Below are positions 1 through 12,389 of a stretch of DNA of 64,000 nucleotides, piece by piece. Position numbers and translations under genes: made by a program. This DNA comes from Schizophyllum amplum (lineage: Eukaryota; Basidiomycota; Agaricomycetes; Agaricales; Schizophyllaceae), in contig VDMD01000094.1 in NCBI GenBank assembly GCA_007026445.1, positions 33,129-97,128 of the forward strand, written 5' to 3'. Below the pieces are notes generated by a model. That model was not told the origin of the DNA, did no database searches, and saw nothing but the letters and a program-made list of their open reading frames with translations. The stretch's first letter is position 1. Each line of letters begins with the position of its first letter.

Positions 1-1181
1 TGCCATACGCGTCGGAGCTGGCTTCGTCAGGAGCTGAGAGTCTTTCGGGACGACGTGCGACTGAGGAGCAACGGTTGAATGGTCATCCACACTTCACCTG
101 AGATGGACGCACCTTGATGACCGCTTCGTACATGATATCTGCGATTTCGTTCCCGACGTAGCACACTATACGAGGTCGGTGACGCGCAGCCTTGCTCAGG
201 ACTGCTGCCGCGCCGGCACGCTTTTCGGTCATTGAGAGTTCGTTCGCCTGACAGGAGCGTCAGCATGCGCGGGCAGGATGAAAGATGAGATGCATACCTG
301 ATTGGTCGGTCGAGAGACTAAGTTTGTCTGGAGGTGCCTTGAGTTCAGCATCTATGTGTGGGGGCGGCGCGTACCAAGCCTAGACAGAATCGCTCGGGCA
401 TGGTGCCATCCTCCGAGGGATGTAACGCTTTCTCAGCAGTCGTTAATCCTACTCAATCATCAGTACGTGCTCAAAAATACTGGAGGGACAGAGAGGCTCC
501 CAAGAAAGGAAGAGCACGCACCCGAGCCATGGAGCGCTCGCCAAAATCCGTTCGTAGGGTTGCCAAAGTGATGCCCGGTCTCGGCAGACATCTCCCCAGG
601 GCTGTGGAAGGGAACAAGTATTGATGGGATGACAACTAGACACACAAGCAGGTCGCGTACTTGAACCCGCAGAATAGGACTGCATCCCAACGTCAGCATA
701 CACGACCAGACAAAGACGACACGGGCAGCGCACCATCCAGTTCGTCCCTTATGTGGTCCGGCAGCGGAGACAGGTGCTCATATGTCTCTGGCGGCGCATA
801 GCCTCCCTTCTGCTTCTTCACTGGCGACGCCGACTGCTTCCTCACCGGAAACCCCGAGCCATCTTCCTTCTTGACGCGCTTGCGCGGGGACTTCGAGGGA
901 GACCGCGAGTCCAACAACGACCGAGATGCTGAGACCTCATCCTCTTCCTTCACTTTCCTCTTCCTAGGTGAGGACTTCGGCGCATAAGATGATCCGCCTT
1001 CGCTTTCGTCGTCGGAGACCATGTCGCTCGCCAGCCATCGCCGCGGGGCGGGTTTACGAGGTGAGCGTCGCGGTGAGGGCATCACCTGCGTGTTTTCGTA
1101 GGCAAATGAAGCAAGACTTGCGCGTAGCTTCGACTCTGGCGACTCAACTTTGGGTTGAGGAGCGCTATCTGGGAATAACAT
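1..1181 (-). CDS. G/T(U) mismatch-specific thymine-DNA glycosylase (partial, C-terminus off window)
   Basis: A base-excision-repair uracil/thymine DNA glycosylase of the TDG/MUG family, acting in the nucleus. The first exon (from ATG at 1181) encodes a basic Ser/Pro/Lys-rich tail of about 145 residues ending in HLSPLPDHIRDELD. Introns at 733-680 and 660-602 flank a 19-nt micro-exon (679-661); joined, they read LFCGFNPGEMSAETGHHFGN, which matches the family active site GINPG with its catalytic Asn. Later exons give HPSEDGTMPERFCLGL and then RHRPRIVCYVGNEIADIMYE, the conserved TDG core. The extreme C-terminus lies beyond position 1. The start has a good context (CCACCATG) but also overlaps a CAG, so an extra upstream exon cannot be excluded. 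The family call is firm. Confidence 0.9.
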
Positions 1182-1254
1182 GGTGGCGGATGCAACGAAC
1201 TACCCCATGGCACGATTGAAGCGATCGAACATCGGTAGGTCGGGCCGGACCCAT

Positions 1255-1769
1255 TCACTACAGGCGGACGGGAATATGTCGTTGGACATACTGTTAGTCA
1301 TTTTTGTAACCATATATACTAAGTTACTGCTGCAAAACTAAGTCAATATCGCATGTGAAGAATAATGTTTGTCTTCTGAGAAACATCAGGTTTGACCTCC
1401 GGACATATGTCACGTATCCCGGCCGTCAAAGGCTTCGGGATATCTTATCTTCGCCCACGGGCATACGTCAGCGATAACCACGGATATTTTCAATGTATGA
1501 CCAGATTCCCATTGTTCTTCCGGTCATACATTGAAAATATCCGTGGTTATCGCTGACGTATGCCCGTGGGCGAAGATAAGATATCCCGAAGCCTTTGACG
1601 GCCGGGATACGTGACATATGTCCGGAGGTCAAACCTTATGTTTCTCAGAAGACAAACATTATTCTTCACATGCTATATTGACTTAGTTTTGCAGCAGTAA
1701 TTTAGTATATATGGTTACAAAAATGACTAACAGTATGTCCAACGACATATTCCCGTCCGCCTGTAGTGA
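1255..1769. repeat. Near-perfect long foldback (hairpin) element
   Basis: Two 248-bp arms (1255-1502 and 1522-1769) are reverse complements with only about three mismatches, around a 19-nt loop. The outer ends read TCACTACAGGCGG. It holds no supported gene. The arms are almost identical, so the structure is young or maintained. It resembles a MITE or foldback transposon, but I see no clear target-site duplication. Confidence 0.9.
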
Positions 1770-1917
1770 TTGTTGACCCGAAATGGAATGGCATTGTTCT
1801 TTCATCACCAAACAGACAAGGCAACAGTAAGGTTCTCTATATATTCTGGTCCTGGCCAATGCTTGCCTAGTCTATATCACACTAACGCAGTATGTACATT
1901 ACACATGTACCTTCCAC

Positions 1918-2436
1918 CTAATGCTCCGTCTCCTCCCATGTCCTCCCAACAGTCTTCGCCAAATCCGCCTCGGTAATCTTCTTACCTGAGCTGAAGTACC
2001 CAGCAGCAATCTTCGCGTCAATCTCCACTCGAGAGTCAGGCGGGATGAGGTGGTCGGGCAGGTCGTAGCGCATGCGTATGGGAATCCCGCTCCCCACGAT
2101 CGCGTCGTATTTCCTGGTTGGTGGTCGTGTTAGCCACCACGTCCTCTTATCTTAGCCAGTTTGCCCATCAGTCGTCACCGCTTTTTGGCACCCAGACACG
2201 CCTCGAGCCAGCACCGACGAAACGGACACTCGTTAACAGCACTAAAAACAACCACTCACATATCACTCATCGACACCATCCGGTCGATCTTCTTGATCCC
2301 CAGCCAGTGCAGCACGTCCGGCATGAGCGCCTGGAACCGCATGTCCTTCACGCCCGCGATCCGCTCGGTGCTCGTAAAATACCTGTCCGCGCTGTCCCCG
2401 CCGCGCTTGCGCAGGTTATACACGAGGTACTTGGTT

Positions 2437-2471
<35 letters not shown>

Positions 2472-4022
2472 GACGACAACGCCGACGCCGCCTGACAGAA
2501 TCGTCAATCACCTCGGAGACACACATCAGAGACAGCTTGGGCGCACCTCCTTGTGCACCGCGGATGCACTCTTCGATGGCGTATGTGAGGTAGGGCTTGC
2601 AGGTGCATATGTCGGAGCCAAAGACGTCTGAGCCGTTACCTGTGATGTCGGGTCAGTACAAGGGGATCACAGCACGTTTCATCACAAGAAAGACTTCGAA
2701 ATAAGAGCAAGACTCACATTCGTCATGCACGCGAAGTGTAAGCTCCTTCGTCTCGTCGGACATGTACTCAGGGGGGCCAACTGCGAGGTAAGATGGTGAG
2801 AGGGCGTGCGAAAAAGCAAGGTGACAGAAACGCGCGGAATGGAATACAGGAGACGCACAGATGTAGACCGTAAGGTTGCCTATGGGCGGCAAAAATACCT
2901 TGACATCGGGCCTAGTGATCAACTCGGGATACATGCCGCCCGTCTCTTCAAAGAGCGCACGTCGCAGCAATCGCTCCGAGCTACAAATGTATCAGCATCT
3001 TGGCTGGTGGATTTGTGGCGCACCAGATACGCGGTGTGGCCCACAAGGCAAATACGCACATCCCAAATCGCTCCGCCACCCCAGGAAGATACCATACCGG
3101 CTCGACCGCAGCCTTGCTGACGCAGACCTCAACGCCGCTGTCCATCGTGCTCTCCGCACCATTGGCATCCACCATCGGCCGACTCTTCAGCACGATCTTG
3201 CCATCCACCAACAAATCCCCCCGCCGCACCGCCTCATCCAGCTCCCCCAGCTTGATATGCGCGCGCGTCACCGCGATGCTGGGCCGCACGTCCAAGCCCG
3301 CGTCCACCTCGTGGCGAAACGCCGTGGGAACGACGTGCCCCCACGGGTCGAGGGAAACAATCTTGGACGGGTCGGCCCACGCGGGGTTGAAGGGGATGTC
3401 GACCGGGGGCTGCGTGTGCGTGTAGTCGGGTTTGTGCGTGGGTGAGAGGGCGCCCATGGCGAGGGATAGTGCGCGGTAAAGCGAGTAGGAGCCGGAGTGC
3501 GCGCCGAGGGCGTTGCGGCGCTTGATGGAGGTGAGGTGTCGGGAGCAGACGACGGGGCCGCGCGAGGTGGCATCGGGGGCGCCCCAAGCAAGACGCGTGG
3601 GGGCGATGCCGTGCTGGTCGGGGTAGGCTGTTGGTTGATGTCAGTAGGGTTGCTGAGACGGAAGACTGGATGATAACTTACTGGTCACAAGCACTCGTCC
3701 AGAATAGAGACGCTTCTCGCGCTCCTTGTCGGTGAGAGTGGAGACGTCGATGAGATCGCAAGAAGTATGCGGCGAAAATGCCAAAGAGCTACTCAAAGGT
3801 GCATTTGTGGGCGAGTTGGCGCTGACGCTGCTACTGCGACAGAGGGGCGATGAGGGGGAGGTCACTCTCAACGGTTCCTTGCTTATCACGTCGACCTTCA
3901 TACAAGGTGAGTCGCACATTCACAGATGTAGCAAAGTGTCCCACCTTGTCCTGCAGGACTTGCTGCGCTACACGAAGCGCCTCGAGCTGACAGAGTATCT
4001 GTGTGAGCACGGCATCCGACAT
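1918..4022 (-). CDS. URC1: URC1-type GTP cyclohydrolase II-like uracil catabolism protein
   Basis: URC1 belongs to the pyrimidine (uracil) catabolic pathway described in Lachancea and many other fungi; it is related to GTP cyclohydrolase II. The protein starts MSDAVLTQILCQLEALRV, is interrupted by a 49-nt intron, and continues through STLTDKEREKRLYSGRVLVT, YPDQHGIAPTRLAWGAPDAT and NALGAHSGSYSLYRALSLAM. The zinc-ligand-like region RVHDECNGSDVFGSDICTC keeps the three cysteines expected of the GCHII fold. The C-terminal block runs from YLVYNLRKRGGDSADRYF through MPDVLHWLGIKKIDRMVSMS to IPPDSRVEIDAKIAAGYFSS and ends TWEETEH. Length and order match full-length fungal URC1. Its neighbour across a 394-bp divergent promoter is a HIRIP3-like gene; a nucleobase permease lies 2.4 kb further. 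Confidence 0.93.
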
Positions 4023-4416
4023 GACGGGAAGGGGAAAAGGAGAGAGGAACCAGTCGCACCTCTTTGAGGCATTTAACGAGCTGCGAGTGGTATCGCTGCC
4101 GAGATGCCAGCGATACTTACAGTCGAACGTTTGCGATAACGAGTTAGTAGCGGCTCCCGCCACCGTGTACTCGCCAGTGCCGGTGCTCGGCGCGTGCGTC
4201 AAAACAGCGAATGTATCTCCGAGTACGAAGCGAGGAACGTGCTCAGGGCTATACGTTCTTCGGAGACTCTGGAAGAAATAGCACCTGGCGCCTGGCCTGT
4301 TCGTTCCACCTCGATAGGCATATTTACTGTACTTACGGCGCGCGTGAGCGCAGGAAGACAAACTAAACGCGTGACGTCACCGTGACGCGACGCGTCTGTT
4401 GACTGCCACCATCATC
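4023..4416. promoter_or_regulatory. Divergent intergenic region between URC1 and the HIRIP3-like gene
   Basis: The two start codons face away from each other across 394 bp, so this stretch must hold both promoters. I see no convincing gene or named regulatory motif in it. Confidence 0.5.
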
Positions 4417-6096
4417 ATGTCCGACCTCCCAGCGCTGCACGACCTCACAGCCGCCGCGCGCGAAATCGTACGCAAAGCCAAGGCGGAGGACAGGCTGCAG
4501 TAAGCCTGGTTTTGACTGCCAGAGACACAATGCTAACGCCTGGCACAGCGAGATAACTCCCTTGAGCGTGCGACGCGAGATCGAGAAGCAATTCGGCCTG
4601 GAGGAGAAGGCCATCGACAATTCAGAGTACAAATCTCCTGTTATGAAGGCGGTAAAGGAGGCTGTTGTGCGTGCCCATATGAACTTATGCTGGCAACATC
4701 TTGACCGTTGCACAGCGTGAAGACAAACCAGAGGTCGAGCGTGCACTCACGCCTACTGCCAAAGCCGCATCCAAACCCCGATCCCAGACTACAAAAGGAA
4801 GGGGCAAGAAACGCAAGTCCGAAGAGGCTGCTCTATCCGACGATGATGCGGACGAGGAGGTGCAAAAACCCCGTTCTAAAGCCGTCCGCAAGCAGAGCAG
4901 CAAGCAGTTCAAGTCGAGGGTGCGTGCGTGCGCTTATTTATGAGCCCGTATACTCAAAATGTATTGGCAGGAGACGATAGATGACTCCTCGGACATCGAG
5001 CCCGCGCCACCCTCTAGTCGGACGGCTGTCGCAAATGGTGACATGAAGGAGAACCAGACTGCGAAGTCCACGAAGAAGCGGAAGTCAACTGCCGGCACGG
5101 AAGCGAAGCCATCGAAGACCGCGAAGACTGAACACTCAGAAGAACCTGAGGAGCAGGCGTCCAAGGACGATGATGTATGTGTGCATGCATTCGGGATCTG
5201 CACTACACAAGCTCATCCACGACTAGAAGAGTGACTCTGAGATGTCTGTGCTCATTGATGAGCCTCCAAAACGCGCACGCAAGTCGAGCACAAAAGAGAA
5301 GGGCAAGGGCGCTACCAAAGCCTCTAAACCGCGAAAGTCCGCAGGCGAATTGAGCAAGGACGAGGAAACTATCAAGAGGCTGAAGGTGTGTTCCCGTCTT
5401 CGCTTGCTTGAATCCTAAGTAAACATCTGCTTGCGCATCGTTCGTTCTTGCGCGTCTCCCTTTCTCCCGTTCATCTGCAATCTCTAATATCCTTGTCTTG
5501 AGCGCCTCTAACCATCCCCAGAGCTTCGTCGTCGCCTGCGGCGTGCGCAAAGTGTGGTCCAAGGTCTTCAAGGACGCCGACAAACCCTCCGACCAAATTC
5601 GCATCCTGCGCAAGATGCTCGCCGACCTCGGCATGTCGGGCCGCCTCAGCATGGAGCAGGCGCGCGCGATCAAGGAGCAAAGGGAGTTGGCGCAGGAGCT
5701 GGGTACGTGACGTTGGGATACTGGCTCTTCACCTTGCCATAACGTGCTCCTCTCCGGTCTCTGATCTCCAGCCCATACTCCGCTGCCCAAACTTACTACT
5801 TTCCGTTTCTCGTAACTTCTCGTTTACCCTACAACGTCGCTGACTATCTCTCAGAGGACGTGCAACAATTCGCGGCAAAGGTCGCGGGCCGCTCGTCGCG
5901 CTCCGCGGCGAAGAAGGCCAAGGAGGCGGAGGCGGACAGCGACGACGAGAAAATCGTCAGCGACGAGGAGGCTGCGCCGAGGGTGAGCACCAATGAATGC
6001 GCTTGCTTGATTCGTCGTGTACTCAGACTAAGTCTCCAGCGCAACGCACATCGGAGTATCATGGCCTTCCTCGCCGACCAGAGCGATAGCGAGTGA
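4417..6096 (+). CDS. HIRIP3/DEK-C-like nuclear chromatin protein
   Basis: Reconstructed from about eight exons starting MSDLPALHDLTAAAREIV (first intron 4500-4548, second 4667-4715). Residues about 30-60 (ITPLSVRREIEKQFGLEEKA) resemble a DEK C-terminal-like fold. The centre is Lys/Glu/Ser rich with several nuclear-localisation-like KRK clusters. The block from LKSFVVACGVRKVWSKVFKD to LGMSGRLSMEQARAIKEQRE resembles the conserved region of HIRA-interacting protein 3, which also ends in a GMKG...A.KEQRE pattern. The tail is acidic and ends FLADQSDSE. By that resemblance it would be a histone-binding or chromatin factor; this is inferred from motif similarity, not a catalytic signature. The exon set is likely but not certain. 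Confidence 0.62.
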
Positions 6097-6405
6097 TCAT
6101 GGCGGCGGATCGAACGGGACAGAGGGGAGGTTTTGATGGGAAAGGGAAGTTTTCTTGCGTGTTCTGTTCTACGGACTCTACTTACAGATACAAAGACTTG
6201 CTTAAAACTGTGGCGTGACATTCGTACACGCCCCTTTTGAAAGTACATGGGGCAAGCTACTCTTCGTTGCAACCGACGAACATTGTGATCCATATCGAGT
6301 TGAGCACAGCGCGCCACAATACATACTACCCAGATGTACATCGAACATGCTCCCCCAATCAACCTGTACTTACAACCTCTACCTCTCTGAGTACACGCTA
6401 GCGCA
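6097..6405. other. Convergent 3' intergenic stretch
   Basis: The HIRIP3-like gene and the permease end facing each other here. No gene or structured RNA is visible. Confidence 0.5.
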
Positions 6406-9192
6406 TTACATATAGCCCATCCCGTCTGACTCGCCCACATCTTTCTCTGACCCTCCGGTCGCCTCCTCATCTACTTCCTTGCGCCCATGCGTCTCATATA
6501 CGTCGATGACATCTACCTCGCCGACGCCGGGCGGGGACCATATGTTGCTGAGGGCCAGATGCACTGAGCCGCTGATCGCGCAACCGAGGATCCAGGAGAG
6601 ATAGTATACACGGCTATGGTGATGCGCGTCAGCTCGTGCACTGCGCGCTGGCGGTACAAGGTGGCAGAAAGGTAGTGATCGAAGGAAGCGAAGACGACGA
6701 AAGGAGTTACACGTACATCCACGACTGGCTCACGACGACCGCGTTCGGGGTGACGCTCGCGCAGAAGCCGGGCATGCTGGGGAAGACGCCCTGTGTACGA
6801 TGTTCAGTACGTGCTTCGTTCAGGCTCTGAGGCGTAGGACGCAGACGTACCAACACCCAGGCTACGGGTGCGCGCCAGTTCAGACCGTGCCAGAACCTAG
6901 GTGAGTAGGGTTAGTGATGAGAGCCGGCATACGCCGAATGGGTCTACTCACCAGTAGTCGCTCGCTTGCGAGGGCAGGAACAAGTGCGAGAGCTTCAGCT
7001 GCCTCCCGCGAAGGAGGTGGTAGTCAACCTGCTTTTTTGTCAGCGACGCTGCGACAGGGACAGGGAGGTATTGACATACCAGCATAATGCCTGACATGGG
7101 CCCTAGAAAGACGCCGAAGGCGGAGATGGCGGATATGAAGGAGTTTCGCCGTCTGCGAAGGACATGGAAACAGATATCGCAGTCAGTATTGAAAGACGCA
7201 ATCAGCATTGAGGACGACGGGGCAAACGGCGGGCGACAAACATTCAGGATGCGCCACGGGTTGATGCATATGCCTATGATGGCGATGACCACAGAGCCGC
7301 GCCGGATGTTGATGAAGCTGGGCGAGGTGGATGAGTAGCCTGGGCAGCGCTAGGGGATGGAATTGATAACTGACCGAGGAACAAAGCAGCCAAATCCATT
7401 CCGCCTACGACGCCGCAGGCCACGACCTGGATATACTGTCAGAATATCGCGGGGGACCCAGTCGGTGTCAACGCTCACATTGACGCAGAGCTGTGATAAG
7501 AAGAATGCGAATGCGGCAAAGAAGACCGCTGCACGCGCACCGGGGCCGCCATGCCGTTGTATGGCCTCGAGAAGGTCGTAAAGCTTCCTATACGGCACGT
7601 CAACATTCAGCGACGAAGTACAACGAGCATCGACTCACCACAGCGGCTTCTCGTCCGGGAAGAACCCTTTCGCGCAGGACGTTGCGAAGATACCGAGCAC
7701 GTTCGAACCAAAGAGGCAGAGTGGAATGGCGAAGACCTGTCCCCACATCTGGTCTCCTTGCTTTCTGGCGTAGCGAGAAAAATCTGAAGACGCGTCAGAC
7801 TTTTGACATAGCAGGTGGATGACATTGCCTCACCGCTTTGATACAAAATCTGATAACAAGAAGCAGAGAAATTAGTCGAGGAAGGCAGGGCAAGTCACGT
7901 ATAGGCAAACGATCGTACCCCTCCAGACCAGGCGCCGACATGGCTGACAATCAGTCGCACCATGGTCCAAGCCAAGTTCGACCCGTGCAGGTGCTCGACG
8001 CCGTACACGGCTTCTGGGTTGTCGTAAAGAGGCCCCGGTCCACGCTCCTTGGCGAGCGCCCATATGAAGATGGAAAATGCGGCAACGGTGACGATGACGG
8101 ACGACACCATAGCAGGGATGCGATATCTGTAACGAATGAGTGGCCAATGGGGGCACCCTAAAAGATGACTCACCTTTCTGGCTTGAGAAGGAGGATGGGG
8201 CAACAAAGAATCCAGAAGATTATGAATGCGACTGGTTTGGTTTTGTCGCGGTAAGTCAGTCGGTGCGAGACGAGAGACGGACACACCAAATTCATGCGTC
8301 TCCATACCTATGTCCGGCGAGAAGGTATTCCTCATGTTGTAGAAGCTAGCTTGAGGACTGTGAGCTTGAGCTTTACGCAACGTGACGATGAAGAACGAAC
8401 GCCAGATGCTTCCGATCATATTCTTGACCATCTGCCCGCCATACCACCCTTGCACGCCATACCAGCAGCAAGAGAGGATGATGCGACTGATGAGCGGAAG
8501 ACAAGCTCCGCGTCTATAGGTCTGATAAAGAACGTGTACTCCGGCTTACAAATGCCGACGTACATTCCCCATGAACTGCGATTCATCACGGCCTGAGATG
8601 AGGTTAGTAAGGCAGGACGATGGCAGCAGATTGACTCGCACAAATGGTATGTGCCACTTGCCACCGCCGTGGCCGCTCATGACGAGCAGGAACGTTACCC
8701 TGAAGAAGCACGTAAGCGTATGACTCGCGAGCATCAGATCGACTCACAGAACAGTAGTAACGGCATGTACTGTAACAGATTCAGTGTTGAATGACTCGTA
8801 AGATCGTTCAATATACCTGCCAACGCCTGCCCCACGCTCAGGCCCAAAGCCACTTGTGCGAAGTCAGCAAATTTCTGCCACTCGCGCTGATCGACTCACA
8901 GCTAGATGAACCAGCGCCCCACTCTGCTAGATTTATCGCTAGAGATAGAAGTCGATCTTGAGTTTAGACGTCCCGCATGGATAATGGATGGTCGTTCTTA
9001 CAAGTAGCCATCCAAAAGAACACGAATGTCTTTTTGCTCCATGTCCTTCGTGCGGGAGGTAGAGGAAGTATGTCTGCGTTTTGGTACGCAGAGGAGTCGG
9101 TCGAGACCTATGGTACATCAGCCTTGCCTTGGCTTTTACAATCCGTCACGCGTACTTACATGCAGCGAACTGAAGATCTTTGACATCGTCAT
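6406..9192 (-). CDS. NCS1-family nucleobase (uracil/allantoin-type) permease
   Basis: A plasma-membrane nucleobase:cation symporter with about twelve membrane segments, split over a dozen small exons. Recognisable NCS1 blocks in order: NADILPLPPARRTWSKKTFV near the N-terminus; VALGLSVGQALA; VTFLLVMSGHGGGKWHIPF; VMNRSSWGMYVG; a VQGWYGGQMVKNMIGSIW helix; FIIFWILCCPILLLKPE; SDFSRYARKQGDQMWGQ, equivalent to the family PDFTRYAK motif; LYDLLEAIQRHGGPGARAAV; and SAFGVFLGPMSGIMLVDYHL near the end. The cytosolic tail is acidic and ends SDGMGYM. The start MTMSKIFSSL is the first in-frame ATG. Substrate cannot be decided from sequence alone, but proximity to URC1 makes uracil attractive. Exon borders are approximate. 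Confidence 0.85.
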
Positions 9193-9658
9193 TGTTTGGA
9201 GCACCGCGACCTGAATGTCGAAGGGCGCGTGTTGTGTCAGATGGACGCTCTCAGCAAGACTCGATCTATATTTTCCAGTGTCCCCAGCCCCAGTGCTGAG
9301 CTCTTAAGCCTTCAGAAAAAATGATGGGGCGGCAGTCAACCGTTGTGACTGGGAAGGTCAGTCTATCGGCCGATGTCCGGGTATATCCGGATCACGTGCT
9401 GAATGTTCGACTTTGGGGAAGTTCAGGCGATGGAAAGATACAAGCTCGTGCGACCGTTACAGTAGCATCCCGATATTATATACCCTGTGAGACGAGCGTA
9501 AGTACATCGTGATTGTCCGAGAACCGGCGCATGGCTTATGGAGTTTGCGCGGTAATAAGGAAGGCCGCCTCGCTATTGTGCGGTGGACATAAAGGCCGTG
9601 GAAGAACATCATCGCTCACAGTACATCATCCTCATTGAAATGAGCATACCGCACCAAG
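9193..9658. other. Intergenic region upstream of the permease
   Basis: This 466-bp gap must contain the permease promoter and the 3' end of the dehydrogenase gene. A TATATA-like patch occurs near 9477. No gene is supported. Confidence 0.4.
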
Positions 9659-10866
9659 CTACTCTTCGCCCGACTTCTGCATACCGTCGCGGAAACTGTC
9701 CGCACGTAGCGTCATCAATTCCTTGCCAAATGCGGCCTCAAGGACCTCGGGATTGGTGAAGGCGAGGTTCACGTCGTCGATGTACTTGTCATCATAGGTG
9801 AATATCGATGTGCCTTATGATTATATGAGCATTCGCGCTGCTGGCAGACCACAGATAGACATTTTACCGTTGCGATTGATATTTGTAGCCAACTCTCCGG
9901 ACACTAATCCCATTTGCGACGTTGAAGTCATTGGGATATGTGCCCAGTTTTCCGGATATGCTTTTGCCATGTTGAGGACGAATGGCGTCGCTGTTGACTG
10001 TGAGCGCCACTCGCTAAGTACCGCAGCACTGATTGCTCTCACCGATAAACCAGGGTGCAAGCATGTTCGTCCGGACGCCAATCTGCGGAGTGTACTGCGA
10101 AAGACCACGCATGAGACCAACTATACCGTGCTTGCTCGAACAGTATTGGTAAACGCCGGTGTCTGTGAAGTACGAGTAGTACGATCCGCAGAGGGAGATG
10201 GAACGGTCTTGCACGTTCGAGCCCTCATCCTTGTACTGCCGCCGGAAGTAATGCAGAGCAGCCTTGACAGTGTTGAAAGTGCCAATCAGATGTGACTGAA
10301 GGACGTCGTATTTCGGCGGGAGGAGGTGGCCCTCAGCATCGAAGGTGTCGTCGAAAACATTTTGGGACTCCACAGCGCCAGCGATGGTGTATACATGGTG
10401 GATGGCACCGTATTTCTGCCAGGTCTGCTCGAAGACGGAGTATGTGGAAGACCAATCTGTCACGTCGAGAGGTAAGACGGTCGCTCTGCGTTGGTGAGTA
10501 TGAATAAGATGATCAATTCCACCAAAAGAACATCAATCCACGTACCCAGTCTCTGCTGCAGCTTTCTGCGCGGCCTCGAAGTTCAGATCCGCCGCGACTA
10601 CGTGTGCACCGAGGCCCGTAAGATGCTTGACGATGCCTAACCCGAGCCCTGATGCACCTGAGACTCGTTCAGTACAGGGTGCGATAGCCACAGGCTACGT
10701 AGTACGCACCGCCAGTGACCACGACTATCTTGCCCTCCAAGGCTTCCTTCTGCTTATCCTCTCGAAACACGTCGGCAATCTTGCGCGGCTGAGCGGCGCT
10801 GTAAGAGCGGACGTTCCTTCTCAGGCTGCGCACCGCGTCCTTCGTTCCTCTGGTCAGGCGCTGCAT
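9659..10866 (-). CDS. Short-chain dehydrogenase/reductase with mitochondrial-type presequence
   Basis: An NAD(P)-dependent oxidoreductase of the classical SDR family. The first 25 residues (MQRLTRGTKDAVRSLRRNVR...) are rich in Arg and Ser and poor in acidic residues, as in mitochondrial targeting peptides. Exon 1 ends in VVVTGG; after splicing the fold reads TGGASGLGLGIVKHL, the Rossmann TGxxxGxG motif, followed by an Asp (VVAADLNFE) that usually favours NAD over NADP. The active site is ISLCGSYYSY with Tyr and Lys in YQYCSSKHG (YxxxK). A later segment reads IGVRTNMLAPWF. The protein ends RDGMQKSGEE. The substrate is unknown; the family is too broad to guess. Confidence 0.85.
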
Positions 10867-11348
10867 GATAGTAGCGAGACAAAAGCCGGCTTAGGGCAAC
10901 AGCGAAGGCGGAACAGGTAGCCGACGCATCTGCGACGCATACAACTCAATTACCAACGCAGCATCGACCTCCGAGGTCCCTGGAAAGCCAGCGTGGCCGA
11001 TAATGATGGATACGCGGAGCATAGGAGAGCGCTAGACCAACGCTAGACGTGTATCCTTCCACAGTCGTACTTGTCTAGGCATCTCACGATGCGGTATTCG
11101 AGAGCATCATGGTAGGAGGAGAAGAACCCTGTTCAATGCATTGCATGAAGCTATCGAAGCGGGGCGACGGGCCGATTGTCCGGAGTCACTAGTCACTAGC
11201 CAGGACCAACCAAGGACCATCGACCATCAATCGACACTGGTTTCCTGCGTATCCCTTTGTGCGATTTTTGTACACCACAGACAGGTCCAGTAAATACCTG
11301 AAAGTAAATATATAACAGCGCTGCAACAGGAAGATCTGTCCCCCAACA
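10867..11348. other. Intergenic region, nothing recognised
   Basis: A 482-bp gap between the dehydrogenase start and the VPS25 stop. It should contain the dehydrogenase promoter; I see no gene, repeat or RNA. Confidence 0.4.
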
Positions 11349-12133
11349 CTAGCTGGGTCCTTGAAAGAATCGCACACCTTCGCCGTCCGCAACACCAATC
11401 AGCTGAGCCCGCCCTGCCCTCGATAAGTATCCAATCGCCTTCTTCAAGAGAGATATAGGTATCCCACTGAGAGGCGATTCGACTGGCGGCTCGATGATCT
11501 CGTAGAAGGTCATGATGGTACCGAGTTGACCGGTTGACGCGACCTGTAACGAATCAGCGAGAATTTGAGCGAGAAGCAATGGGGAAAACCTACCCATTGA
11601 TGAAGCTCTTCTGCCCATTCGTCCGGCGTTCTCCAGTAGATGAGCGCAGCGCGCGTCTGCTTGGCTGGCTCGTAGGCCGCCTGATTTCTTGACGTCATGC
11701 TAGCCATTATACTCTCCAGATGAGCAGGCGGTAGCCTTCCTGCCCGCAACCAAGTCGTTGAGGATTTAGTGATACGAACAGAATGAAGAGACTTACGATT
11801 GATACGCTCGTTTCGCAGGATCTCGTCCCAGTCGCCTCCTGAGGTCTCTGCGTCTTCGACTCTGAGGACGAACAGTCTCCTATGCCGTGCATAGGCTAGT
11901 ATCAGTCTACTCCATTGCTCTGCAACCGCTGATTGGGAGGATGGGTTGGGTTGCTGCCTGCGCCGTCGCGTCAGCTGCCGCTCATGACAAGCCGGCGAGA
12001 GCCTGACGTGTAGAAAGGCGGAAACGAGTGAATCGACGGTAGCTTGAATCCTTTTGTGTAAATTAGATCACAGGAGCTAGGGAGAATCAACGTCGCCCTA
12101 ACCTGACGGCGTCTCGTATGTGCGAAGGGCCAT
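11349..12133 (-). CDS. VPS25: ESCRT-II subunit Vps25
   Basis: Vps25 is the winged-helix subunit present twice in ESCRT-II and binds ESCRT-III (Vps20) during multivesicular body sorting. The start MALRTYETPSGFKLPSIHSF is made by joining two short exons (intron with GTTAGG donor); the next exon begins QQPNPSSQSAVAEQWSRLIL. The tandem winged helices follow: LESIMASMTSRNQAAYEPAK, QTRAALIYWRTPDEWAEELH, STGQLGTIMTFYEIIEPPVE and LLKKAIGYLSRAGRAQLIGV, ending EGVRFFQGPS. The GQLGTIMTFYE and EGVRFF blocks are diagnostic. Length (about 200 residues) is normal. Confidence 0.93.
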
Positions 12134-12389
12134 GGACGGTCACGGTAGTGGTTGAGATTGATGTCGGCGTTTGCCTAAGATCGGCAAAGCACTTAGCATC
12201 GTGCTCCTTGATCTTCCCACGCTCACGTTCATTGTTGTTGAGCTTCGTCACTAGTGCCAACCGCGGCCATAAGTTTCAAGCTTCAAGTCGTGGTGCCGAT
12301 GCCCGCTTGCATGACAGTTTGTATCCAAGCAAAGCTCTGGTGTATACATATTGTTTCACTTATCAACCCATCTCTCGTATGCGTTACAA

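Noticed and set aside
1503..1521. The hairpin as a transcription terminator
   Set aside because: Arms of 248 bp are far too long, and this is a eukaryotic genome; a transposon-like foldback fits better.
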